A stretch of 64,000 nt of DNA, taken from Rhizophagus clarus (taxonomy: Eukaryota > Glomeromycota > Glomeromycetes > Glomerales > Glomeraceae). The notes beneath the pieces were generated by a model, which saw only the letters and a program-made list of their open reading frames with translations, was not told the DNA's origin and made no database searches. The stretch covers positions 930,001 through 994,000 of the forward strand of contig BLAL01000054.1 of assembly GCA_015698045.1 (NCBI GenBank). The letters are read 5' to 3'. The first letter of the stretch is position 1. Each line of letters begins with the position of its first letter. Below are positions 12,746 to 23,703 of the stretch, piece by piece. Position numbers and translations under genes: made by a program.

Positions 12746-13135
12746 TGGGCTTTCATCAGTTAAAAAGGGGGAAATCTACATTTTCATTATTTTGAGAAAA
12801 ATGAAAAAAACTTATTTTTAAGAAAGGATATTTCGTTTTCATGCATCAGTAAAAAGGGGGACAATTGGTGGCTAAACTTTTATTTGGGTCATGTGACTAA
12901 TATATTTCATTTTCCTATCGTATAATTTTCAAATAAGTCAATGATCATCAAATAATCAAATGATCGTTTTTATAACATATTTTAGTTTTTTGATATTATC
13001 TCAAAAATTTATTATACTTTCTGGTTAACCATATTAAGTGAAAATGAAGCATATTATTGATTTACATCACATGAACCAAAAATCTCAAAATTGATTGAAA
13101 GGGTGATTTTCCCCTTTGTAACTGACGAAAGCCCA
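12746..13135. mobile_element. 390 bp MITE with ~25 bp inverted ends and TA target duplication
   Basis: The left end reads tgggctttcatcagttaaaa and the right end, reverse-complemented, reads tgggctttcgtcagttacaa, followed by AAGGGG in both. Each end abuts a TA dinucleotide (12744-12745 and 13136-13137), as expected of Tc1/mariner-type transposition. There is no coding capacity. Comparison with the related repeat copy near 21180 (tatatgtaaaataaatttta) shows the uninterrupted version of the flank, so the insertion boundaries are supported twice. An internal GGGGGA motif copy (around 12852) repeats part of the terminal sequence. Confidence 0.85.
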
Positions 13136-13316
13136 TATATAAAATAAATTTTAAATAAATGAAATTACCTTTTTATGTTTAAATAAAGTTATTTAGCAAT
13201 ATTAAAAATACTTGCATTTCAATTTTCTTAAGATTAAATATAATATTTATAAAGAAATTTGTATTTTTCAAACAATATTAACTTCAAAAATTTTTTTTTC
13301 TTTTAATTTTAAGATA

Positions 13317-14649
13317 CACTCCCCGACCAAAAGTCTCCGACCACTTTAAAACCGGAAAAAAATACACCAACTTCAACATTTAATTTCTTAATGATTTATA
13401 AATAAACATTGTAAAAAATTTATATAGTTTTATTCAGAAAAACGTGAATTTTATTAATATCTAGTTGGATTTCCGTGGCTATCTAATACAGCTTGAACCC
13501 TCCTTGGCAAACTTTCAACTAAATTTGTTAAAATTTCGGGTTCGATTTTATTCCATTCCTCCTCCAAGATTACCATTAATTCCTCAATATTTTTTGGATG
13601 AGGTTTGTGTTCCCGGACTCTCCTTTCCAAAACATCCCACAAATGTTCAATTGGGTTAAGGTCCGGGCTCTGTGCAGGCCATGGAAAGTCTATTATCGAA
13701 TTATCCTCTTTCCATTGTTTAACCGTTCTTGCTCTATGCACTGGGGCATTGTCATCTTGAAAAATATATTGTGAATTGTTTTCTAAACTATTATAGAAGG
13801 GTAAAAAAGTGTTTTCTAATATTCCCATATATACAGAAGCATTAATACTACCAGAAACTTGGATTAAAGGACCAATTTTATCTTTCGCAAAACACCCCCA
13901 TACCATAACACCTTGGTTTCCGGATTTTACAGTTGGAATCAAGCAATCCACATCATATTTTTCATGTGGTTTACGCCAAACCCAGTGGTGTGCATCATTT
14001 TGGAATATCATAAAGCGGGATTCATCACTCCAAATGATAAAATTCCACTCATCATCCCAATCTCTTCTTTCACGGCACCATTCTAGTCTTTTTTTACGAT
14101 TTGCTTCAGAAACAAATGGTTTTCTCTTTCCAGCTCGTCCAAAAAAACCCTCAGAGTGTAAAGTACGTTTTATAGTATTAGAGGATACTGAAATTGATAA
14201 AGATTCACTAAATTTTTTTGTCATTTCCTCTAGTGATTGTTGCCGGTCTTCCTTAAGTGTTCTTACAAGTTGTCTAACGTTTCTTTCTGTGAGTTTTAGT
14301 GGCCTTCCCGAACGTGAAGAAGCTGTAATTTGTCCTGAATTTTTGTACCTCGTTATAGTATCATGGATAGTGCTTTTAGGGTGCCCAAGAATTTCCCCAA
14401 TATTTCGTTCACTATGACCTCCTTTCCAGAGACCAATAATCTCTCCTCGCTCAAACTCAGTAAGTTCACGTCTTTGGGACATTATAAAAATATATTTTTT
14501 TTTTTATTTTCGGATAACTGAAAACAAGAGCTTCATGGGAAAAAAAAATTTTATATGTTTATATTTAATGGATTTGGCGTAAACAAACTTAATAGGTAAT
14601 GATCGGCAATAAAAAAATCGGGTGGTCGGAGACTTTTGATCGGGGAGTG
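13317..14649 (-). mobile_element. Complete Tc1/mariner-family transposon (1,333 bp)
   Basis: The 28 bp terminal inverted repeats, 13317-13344 (starts cactccccgaccaaaagtct) and 14622-14649, differ at one position. TA dinucleotides flank both ends (13315-13316 and 14650-14651). The element carries one uninterrupted transposase gene on the minus strand. The empty-site sequence can be read from the related repeat near 21350-21380, where ...ttaacttcaggacata runs directly into attacatcactttggtc, exactly the two flanks found here. Confidence 0.95.
13454..14482 (-). CDS. Tc1-like transposase, apparently intact
   Basis: The product has 342 residues, typical for Tc1 transposases. It starts with paired helix-turn-helix DNA-binding domains (residues 1-110; LTEFERGEIIGLWKGG, then a GRP-like hook SGRPLKLTERN at 58-68). 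The catalytic core has D153 in IIWSDESRF, D244 in FQDDNAPVH and E279 in SPDLNPIEHLW; the 34-residue gap gives the DD34E signature of Tc1. There are no stops or frameshifts and the start lies 167 bp inside the right inverted repeat. Expected role: cut-and-paste mobilisation at TA sites, in the nucleus. With near-identical ends this may be a recently active copy. Confidence 0.96.
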   Translation of the reverse strand: MSQRRELTEFERGEIIGLWKGGHSERNIGEILGHPKSTIHDTITRYKNSGQITASSRSGRPLKLTERNVRQLVRTLKEDRQQSLEEMTKKFSESLSISVSSNTIKRTLHSEGFFGRAGKRKPFVSEANRKKRLEWCRERRDWDDEWNFIIWSDESRFMIFQNDAHHWVWRKPHEKYDVDCLIPTVKSGNQGVMVWGCFAKDKIGPLIQVSGSINASVYMGILENTFLPFYNSLENNSQYIFQDDNAPVHRARTVKQWKEDNSIIDFPWPAQSPDLNPIEHLWDVLERRVREHKPHPKNIEELMVILEEEWNKIEPEILTNLVESLPRRVQAVLDSHGNPTRY

Positions 14650-14651
14650 TA

Positions 14652-15180
14652 TAATAATATATATCACTTTGGTCAAATAAAATCACCTTTTTTCACTTAA
14701 GTTGTTTAATAGAATTGAATCTATTTATAGTAAAAATTTTAGAATTAATCTAATTATATTTCTTAGCATAATTAATTTAATTACATTATTATACCAGATG
14801 TAATAAGCTATAATATATAATTATAATCTCAAATTTTAAAAATACTGATATACCATAATTAAATTATTCTATCATATTAATTACAGTAACATAATTAAAA
14901 TTATAACTGATTATATGATTTTTAAAAAAACTGAATACAGTTATCTTTGATATAATGAAGTAAGTATTTAAGTCAATCAGATCTTTATTATAAAAAAATT
15001 TATTAATACTATAATAAATTATTTGGTAAATTTTTAATATAAAAATATCAGTCATATGACTTACTAAACTGATTTACTACTGATTTACTAATCAATAATT
15101 AAAAAAAAATTTTTTTTCCTTTTATTATATAAAACAGTTTTTTTAAATTGTTTATTTTATTTTTATTTTTTTTTTTAGTA
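14652..15180. other. Right flank of the repeat that hosts the Tc1 element
   Basis: The sequence tatcactttggtcaaataaa, then cacttaagttgtttaatagaattgaatc (14669-14724), matches the region at 21365-21440, which supports a pre-existing repeat split by the transposon. The remainder is AT-rich without a gene. Confidence 0.6.
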
Positions 15181-16020
15181 TAGTTTATGAACTTGCAATT
15201 TGTGAGATAGTAAATTATACAAATATTAAATTTTTTAATATAAGAACATTAACTAATGTTCTTTTTTTTTTATAAAATAGATCTTTTAATATGACTTTTA
15301 GAGATAATATAAAAGAAAATATTAATAGTTTTTAATATAAGAATATTAACTAATATTTTTTCTTTTCTTTTTTGTAAGAATAGTCCTTTTAGTATGACTT
15401 TTAAAAATAATATGAAAAAAAAAAGAGAAATATTAATGGTTTTTTAATATAAGAATATTAATTAACATTTTTTTTTATAAGAACGAACTATTAATATAAT
15501 TTCTAAAGATAATGTGGAAGAAGAAAGGAAAAATATTAATATTTTTTTTAATATAAAAATATTAATTAACATTCTTTTTTTTTGTAAAAATAAACCTTTT
15601 AGTATGATTTCTGAAGATAATATGAGAAAAAGAAAGGGAAATATTAATGTTTTTTTAATATAAAAATATTAACTAATGTTTCTTTTTTTTTTCTTTTTTA
15701 TAGGAACAGATACGGTCCCTGAATGTGATGATTGGAACCTCATCATAATAATTGATGTAATATTTACTATGTTTACTAATATCAAAATAGCTAAAGTATA
15801 CATAGTTACATTTATGTTACTTAAAGAAATTATTTTCAAAGTGTATGAAACAGTTATCTTAATGTGATATTTTCGTATTCAGGGGCTTTAAACAGATCTT
15901 TCAACACAGCTTTTAGAGGTAATGTGACAGAGAAAAAAGAGAATATTAATACTTTTTAACATAAAAATGTTTACTAATATTCTTTAACTTTTTTTTTATA
16001 GATATTGGACTGCAATTTAA
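15181..16020. repeat. Diverged tandem array, ~105 bp unit, five or more copies
   Basis: Copies carry the shared words (t)tttagtatgacttttaaa(g)ataatat, gaaatattaat(a/g)gttttttaatata and a(g)aatattaactaat(a/g)ttctttttt. They begin near 15284, 15388, 15492, 15600 and 15893. About 180 bp of unrelated sequence (15705-15885) separates the fourth and last copies. No protein is supported. Confidence 0.65.
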
Positions 16021-18806
16021 AATTAAAAATGATGAATATGACTTTAAAACAGGAAAAATAAAATATTATTTTTTTTATATATAAAAATATTTATTAATTT
16101 TACTTTTATAAATTTTAGATAAAAAATTTGAATAATATAAATCTTTAATATAAAAATATATAAATTGTAATATAATATATTAATTAAAAACTATAAAATT
16201 TAAAATTTAAAATTTTAAATAAAGTATTTATTAGTAAATTATGTTAAATACATCAGTATAAATTGATTACATTAGGATAAATAATTACATTAGTACAAAT
16301 TAATTACATCAGTAAAATTCAATTACATTATATCAATATGCAATTTAGTATTATGTCGTAATATTATACTACTAATTAAAAATCAATTATACTAAGAAGT
16401 ATAAGTCTAATACTTATAAAATATGACTAACTTTTGTACTTTAATTATTTATTATTTAAGTGATTTTTAATTTTAAAATATAATTTTTTTATTTTAAATC
16501 AGTTAAATCAATTTTACAAAAAAATACATTACTATGGTTCCTAATGATTGAATTAATAACATTAGGGATAACTTCATGTATGACGTATCCTTAGGTTAGA
16601 ACCATGAAAAAATTCTTGTCGAACTTAAAGCATGGAAAGATCCTATCTTGATGATGATAAAGAAGCAAAGAAAATACCAAATGCTTTAAATAAAAATTTG
16701 TCTTTCAACCTTTGCACTCACTTCCTTTGAACTGAGGATATGACAATACTTTCTTGTGAATATTCAATATGCTGGTTCACTATAAACTGGTCTTTACAAC
16801 AAAGAAAAAAATGTAAACAGTTCTGCTTATACCTTATTTAAATGACTTATCTCAAGATTTACATTATTGATAACTATAGAAATATACTAGACTTTTACAG
16901 GTAGTCTTTAATGACCTTCTGATTAAAACTATTAAACATTTTACAATAGATGGGATGAATTTGATTGTAGTAGAACTCTGGACATTACTGATATATTAAC
17001 TCATAATCATGAAAAAAAGCAAATTGATGTGAAATTTAGAAGCTAAAAAACATATTTTTTGCAATTTTTTCATCAACTAATAATCAAAATTGGATGAATT
17101 TTTTTTAAAATATAGCTCTTAATGAGATCTACAAATTAAAAAAAGTTTATCCAAATTGGATAAATAGATGGTGAGATATCCTTAAAAAACTAAATGAGCA
17201 AATTGGCTTAATTTTAAGAAAAATGGGTAAAAAAAAATGTGAATTATTTTAGTAATATCTGGGGTTGTATTGTAGTCTTCTTCAAAAAATATAAAGATGT
17301 AGTGACTTGTATACTTCTTAGCGTAATTAATTTTTATTCAAATAAAACTAAATAAAGAGTTAAAAACTAAATAAATATCAAATATAATTTAGTTGTAGTG
17401 AAAAATGTTCAAAAATATTTTATCTAATATTTGAATTAATAGAAAATTTACTGTTGAAATTTCACATTTTTATATAAAAAAGTCAAAGGTATGAAACTTT
17501 AAAAATTTCAAACTTTACAAGTGATTTAGTTAAGATTGATACTATTAATTATCATTTTTAAAATTAGTATATCATATCATATGATGAAATGACAATCTGG
17601 TAAAAAAGGATATTAACTATTTTTTGTGATAAATTGTGTAAATTGGCATTATTAAAATTTACTGATTGAGTGGCAATTTATTCCTTAAATTTATTATGCT
17701 AATTATATTTATTTTATGATATTAACTTTACCTCTTTTAATATTACTAATATAATATTATACTTCTTATTTTTTATATTATTAATATTATTCTTTTTTTG
17801 TATATTTTATTAGCATAATTATATATCATATGGGCTGATTTGTTCACTCTGCATTAAAAAGAGTTATTAAATTGATTTTCACAGTTTTCATTACTCAAAT
17901 TGTTTTATAATACCAAAAAATCATCTGATTGATGATCATTTGATTAAATAATAAGTTGAACAAAAATTTACATTTGCAAAACTTAAATTATTAAATGTAA
18001 AAGAGACGTGAAAAAACCCATTTCACTAATAAAAAACCCATTTCTCATATATATGGAATTTTTAACATATATTATTAAAAAGTAAGTATATTTAATAAAA
18101 TATAAAGTAAAATAAAAATTTATATAGTCTTAGTAGCTATAAATATTTATGAAAGTGTAATAAAAACATCATATAAAAGATGGTATTATAATAGATATTT
18201 TTAAACAATAAAATAATTATTTTATGTCAGAGTTTGTATTATTATCTTTAAACGCAAATATATCAAGATTCACTGATCTGTTTTCTATAATTTTAGGCTT
18301 GTTGAAAAGCCCTTGTTCTTAAGCGAAAAAAGAGCTTACCGATTGGATCATTGGATCTGAAGATATTTACGTTTAAAGTTGAGATACGAATTTTTAACAT
18401 ATATAGTAAATGCTAAGATTTATATTAATTTAAAAGAAATATTTACCAAATTATAGTATAATAACATTAAATAAAATTTTTTAATACTCACCCTCAATTT
18501 ACTGTATATTGTATAGTATTTTGTATAATAAAAATGTAACAAAATCAATATTTTAATTAAAGGTAGTCAAATCAACTCATATGTATATTTTTTTTTATAA
18601 ATTTTATTAAACTTTTCATAATATTAACTTTTCATATAATTTTATACTTTACTATAATATTTACTAATTTTTTATATTTATACTTTATTATTTACTAACT
18701 TTATTAGTTGTATATTAACATCTGTTTTTAAATATTATATTTGAATAATATATTTTATAATATAAAGTATTTAAAAAAATATTATGAATATTTTTAGAAG
18801 TTATCT
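16021..18806. other. AT desert without a recognisable gene
   Basis: A stretch at 16560-17300 has slightly higher complexity and scattered open codons, as expected of a decayed coding sequence, but no family could be recognised. A possible diverged relative of the 12.7 kb MITE lies near 17829-18050 (tatgggctgatttgttca on the left, repeated aaaacccattt on the right). It is too diverged to define ends. Confidence 0.35.
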
Positions 18807-19129
18807 GGATGCCACCCTGAGTGGTATCAGTTTTTCTGCTACTTCTATCACGTGACTTAAAAATATAATTTGATTGGCTAATTTTTAATCGGTTAATTTT
18901 TAATTTTAAAATTTTTTTTCATAAAAAAAATTTTTGTAAGAATTAAATTTTAATAAAATACAATATAAATACAATAGTTAAACATCTGAAATAACTTAAT
19001 AAACTTTAGTAACTTTTTTATTAAAATTTGTAATTTTGTATTATATCATATATGCTATAGATAAACAATTATTTATTTAGTTTACAGTATTAGTAATAAA
19101 TGACATGAATGACATTTAATAATAAATTA

Positions 19130-19860
19130 CAATAGTAAAGAAAGAGATGTATAATGAAAAGAAGTAAAAGGGATAAAGTAAAATAAGAAAGAAAATAAGG
19201 AACAAAAAGAGAAATTAAAGATGAAGAGATGATGAAAGGAGAGATCAAGGAAGATAATGATGAAAGAAGTGATCAGAAATAAAAGAATGCTGAAAGTAGT
19301 GATCAAGAATGAAAGAGGAATGAAATAAATGATTAAGGATGAGATAGTGATGCAAGGAGTAATCAAAGACAAAGAGAGAATGAAAAAAAAAAGATTAAGG
19401 ATGAAATAATGATAAAAGAAAAATAATTAAAGATGAAGGGGGCACAAAATAATAATCAAGAACGAAATTTTGATAAAAGGGAAGATCAAGAATAAAAAAG
19501 AAATGAAAAAATGAAAATAATGATGAAAGGAGAACTCAAAGATGAAGAGAGAACGAAAGAAATGATCAAAGATGAAAGAAAGAACAAAAAGAATAATTAA
19601 GAAGGAAAAGGAAATAAAAGGAATGATAAAGAATGAAAGGGAAAGCAAAAGAAATGAAAGTAGAAGCAAAAGAAATAATAAAAGATGAAAGTAATAGTAA
19701 AAAGAAATGATAAAGGACAAGCGAAAACAAAAGAATAATAAAGGATGAAAGAATTATGAAAAGGTGTGATAAAGAATAAAATAAAAAATAAAAATACCCA
19801 AAACAAAATGAAAATAAAATTGCAAAAAAAGAAAAGTCCAGCCGAAAAAAAATAAGAAAA
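19130..19860. repeat. Polypurine tract (~700 bp) of diverged GATGAAAGA-type repeats
   Basis: The plus strand is almost entirely A and G with scattered T, built from degenerate words such as gatgaaagaa, gaatgaaag, agtgatcaa(g/a)aatgaaag, at roughly 30-45 bp spacing. The opposite strand translates to hydrophobic F/L/S-rich frames, which are composition artefacts. Such tracts can form triplexes or nucleosome-poor DNA; no function is evident. Confidence 0.7.
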
Positions 19861-20604
19861 GATGGTTAGTTAAAAAAAGCAAATCTAAAGATTCAAAGTG
19901 TCTTGAACTTACTATTTACTGAAAACTTGATGACAAAGTTTAAAGCTATTAACTATCAAAAAGATTAATCAGCAAAGAAAGTGTTAATGTTAATTAACAA
20001 AAAAAAAATTAACAATGCTGAAAAAAAAACTTACTAGAAGCTTCCAAGCCAAGAAAATAAGCATTTACAAAAAAAAGAACGTTATTTAATGCTAATTTAA
20101 TATATTAAAAATGTTGTCATCACGTGATATCATGTTTAAACTCTTATATAAATAAATATTTGAATTATGTAACCTTAATTTATTGATCTAAATATTGAGT
20201 AATATTACACAAATTCAAAAAAGGAAATTCTACTTACAAAAATTGGATTTTTTATATTTGAAAAAGGAAATTTTATATTACACAAAATCCAAAAAAGGAA
20301 ATTTTACTTTTTGTAAAAATTAGAGAATTTTGGATTTATGAGTATTTTAAAAAAGGAAATTAATATGCAGATCATTTAATTCCGGCCAGCATTTATATTA
20401 ATTTTGGCCAAAATCATATAATGCATAATATGTATAAGGATATTTACCATATAGTTCTGAATTTAAATAACCCCCTGAAAATAAGCAATTCTGGCTCGCA
20501 TTATGGTGATTTTAACCAGAGTTATGACCACTTTAGCCAGAATTAAAAACAAAAAATAGTTGTTTAATTTTAGAACTATATAGTGTTTAAAATTAAAGTT
20601 AGAA

Positions 20605-20786
20605 GAATTATTAGTTAGGGTTAGGATTAGGGTTAGGGGTTAAGAGTTAGAGTTAGGATTAGGGTTAGAGTTAGGATTAATTAGAATTAGGGTTAGGGTT
20701 AGGAATTAGGATTAGGGGTAGGAATTAGGGTTAGGGTTAGGGATTAGGATTAGGAATTAGGAATTAAAGTTAGGAATTAGGATTAG
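20605..20786. repeat. Interstitial telomere-like array (degenerate TTAGGG)
   Basis: About 180 bp made of ggttaggg, ggattagg, gagttagag, ggaattagg words, all in the same orientation. It resumes after an inserted element at 22856-22880 (ggattagggttagagttagg). Degeneracy argues against a functional chromosome end. TTAGGG is the usual fungal telomere repeat. Confidence 0.8.
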
Positions 20787-22855
20787 AAGGACCCTGAATA
20801 ATATATATAGGTAACAAAAAAATTTGCTTATTTATCATATAAAATTTTTTTTTAAGTCATATAGAATTTTGCTTATTAGAAAGCAAAAAATAAAAAAAGT
20901 TGTAATTATAGATAGATGCGTAAAAAAGAGTTAAAATTGTTAAAGTTATATATAGATTTTGTATAGCAAGGGGTGATTTTTATACTACATATATAAGAAA
21001 AAATTTTAATTTCACTCATACTTTTAAAAATTTTTTTAAAAAGATATTTTCTTTTTTCAATATATTATTGATTTTACACACTTTAGTTTTCATAAAATTA
21101 AATATTATATTTATAAAAAAATACATTTTTTATAATAATATTCTCTTATTCTTGTTTTTTGTTTACTAAATTTAACTATATGTAAAATAAATTTTAGTTG
21201 AATGAAATCACTTTTTATATTTAAGTAAAGCTGTTTAACAATGACAAAAGTACTCAGATCTTAATTTTCTTAAGGTTAGGTATAATATTTATGAAGAAAT
21301 TTGTATTTTTTAAACAGTACTAATTCCAAAATTTTTTTTTCTCTTTTAACTTCAGGACATAATTACATCACTTTGGTCAAATAAAATCACATTTTTCACT
21401 TAAGTAAAGTTGTTCAGCGGGATTGAATCTACTTGCATATTAATTTTTATGATGATTGGCATAATATTCATGGAGTATTGGCTATTTTTGTATTATTAAT
21501 TTTTTTACAAAAATCTATTTTGCAACTTCAGAGCGTGATTTCACCACTTTGGTCAAATGAAATTCCTTTTTCCGCTTAAGTAATGTTATTCAGTGGGGTC
21601 AAATTTACTTACAGTAAAAATCTTAGAATGATTGGATTAATATTTGTAAAATGCAACTAAGTTTTATACTTTCAATTATTTATCATTTATTTGATTTTTA
21701 ATTTTAAAGTGTAATTTTACTATTTTTGTTTAAATGAAATCAACTTCTTGTACTTAAGTAAGTTATTCAGAATGGTTGAAAATAATTGTGCTTTATTTTT
21801 TATAATGCTAGGTATAATATTTATTCAGTATTTCAGAAACTTATGTAGTACAATTAAGAATGTATATATAGTACGGTTAAAATGATCTACGTATGTATAG
21901 TTTTAAAAGTAGTATGTATGATTCGTTTCATTTTTTTATTAAAAAACTATATATACTAAAATTTAAGAAAAAAATAATTTCGCAATTTCTTTATAAATAT
22001 ATTTATATTATTTAAAAATTGTATTATACTTTAAAGAAAACCTAAAGATTTTTTTTTCTAGATTACTTATCTCCATTGTTTCTGCCACATTAGTATTATT
22101 TGCACTGCTTGCCCATATTTCTATATGTATTTTGACATATTTAAGTTTAAAGAAGTAAGAACATATGGTTGGCAATAATAATAAATCCATTTTAAATTTA
22201 TAAGAATTTTATTAATAAAAATATAAAAAAAATAATTATAAAATAATAATGACAAAATACCTTTTAACTTGATATTTCTTTAAAAACATTTATATATTTT
22301 AAAAATTAAAATTCTTAGTCTTCTTATTTACTTACAGAATAAAAGTACTTTTACTATTAGAAAAAAGATTTTTTTTTTTATAGGTATAAGTCACGATAGA
22401 GTTCTTATTATTGTTTATTATACGTGTCTATTGTATCACATAGTATGTAGTTATGCTTATTATCTTAGTATGGTAATTTGTTTATCATACGTATTAAATT
22501 TACAAATCATACTATACTGATTTACTATATACTTATATTTATTAAAAGGTTAGTATCCCTTTATATAACAGTATTAATTTTTTAATTTTTAATATTTTGG
22601 GTATTTAAATTAAGTTATTTATTACATTATAAATTTATTTGTATTTTAATTTTATAATAAATTATACTATAAATATAAATTTATAAGTTATTTATAAAAG
22701 TTTTTATATATGTCATAAAATGAGTTGCTTAGCAATATAAAATTTTTGATGTTATAATAAAATTTTGCTTAGCAGAGTTTAAAATAATTTGCTTATTGAT
22801 CATAGTAAAAAATTTGGATTTTAATGTGACCTATATATATATTGTTCGGGGTCCT
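20787..22855. mobile_element. 2,069 bp element inserted in the telomere-like array, 7 bp target duplication
   Basis: The left end aaggaccctgaataatatat matches the reverse complement of the right end (aggaccccgaacaatatata). Both sides carry ggattag (20780-20786 and 22856-22862), and beyond them the telomere-like repeat continues in one orientation on each side. That is the picture of an insertion with a 7 bp duplication. The inside is AT-rich and non-coding. It includes the copy of the dispersed repeat (20820-21450) that is split by a MITE and a Tc1 element at 12.4-14.7 kb. Confidence 0.7.
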
Positions 22856-23230
22856 GGATTAGGGTTAGAGTTAGGTTATTATATTAATTATTATTAATTA
22901 TTATGACCAACCGTTGACGTAGATAACAGATATTTACTAGTTTATAATAAAAAAAATGATTTAAAAAAATAAAATATACTGAAAGTAACGAAAGTAAAAA
23001 ATGGCAAAAATTAAAAAAAATCATATATAAAAATGAATTAAATAAACAATTAATTTAGAATAACGTGATAGGGGGTGGTAAAAAATCATACATCACTCAG
23101 GATGACATCAACAATTTTTCATATTTTTATTTGAAATATTAATTATTTATGTTTATTTATCTATTATATTTATATATAAAGTTAATATTAAAATCCAAAA
23201 ATCAAAATATTTTGATTTGAAAAATATTAT

Positions 23231-23703
23231 TAAAAATATTTTTAATATTTTTAATAATATTTTTAATATTTTTAATAATATTTTTAATATTTTTAATAAT
23301 ATTTTTAATATTTTTAATAATATTTTTAATATTTTTAATAATATTTTTAATATTTTTAATAATATTTTTAATATTTTTAATAATATTTTTAATATTTTTA
23401 ATAATATTTTTAATATTTTTAATAATATTTTTAATATTTTTAATAATATTTTTAATATTTTTAATAATATTTTTAATATTTTTAATAATATTTTTAATAT
23501 TTTTAATAATATTTTTAATATTTTTAATAATATTTTTAATATTTTTAATAATATTTTTAATATTTTTAATAATATTTTTAATATTTTTAATAATATTTTT
23601 AATATTTTTAATAATATTTTTAATATTTTTAATAATATTTTTAATATTTTTAATAATATTTTTAATATTTTTAATAATATTTTTAATATTTTTAATAATA
23701 TTT
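23231..23703. repeat. 21 bp minisatellite, about 22 near-perfect copies
   Basis: The unit is ttttaatatttttaataatat; copies are almost identical over 470 bp, in contrast to the diverged arrays nearby, so the expansion is recent or homogenised. Because 21 is a multiple of three, a frame of NIFNIFN repeats stays open (23217-23783); it consists only of A/T codons and is not considered a gene. The unit contains internal self-complementary aatatt. Confidence 0.95.

Larger units (their letters stand above)
18807..23110. mobile_element. Putative 4.3 kb composite element with imperfect inverted ends
   Basis: The left end at 18807-18853 (ggatgccaccctgagtggta ... tatcacgt) is about 70% similar to the reverse complement of 23063-23110 (gatgtcatcctgagtgatgt ... 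tatcacgt). The match is gapped but keeps cctgagtg and tatcacgt in the same order and spacing. The interior holds no transposase; it contains a polypurine tract, a TTAGGG-like array and a nested 2.07 kb insertion. No target duplication was convincing. The call rests on the paired ends only. Confidence 0.45.

Noticed and set aside
13809..14417. 202-codon plus-strand ORF
   Set aside because: Shadow of the Tc1 transposase on the opposite strand.
19127..19806. Minus-strand hydrophobic ORFs (FSFHHLF-type)
   Set aside because: Composition artefact of the polypurine tract.
20605..20786. True chromosome end
   Set aside because: The repeat is degenerate and sequence with genes continues on both sides.
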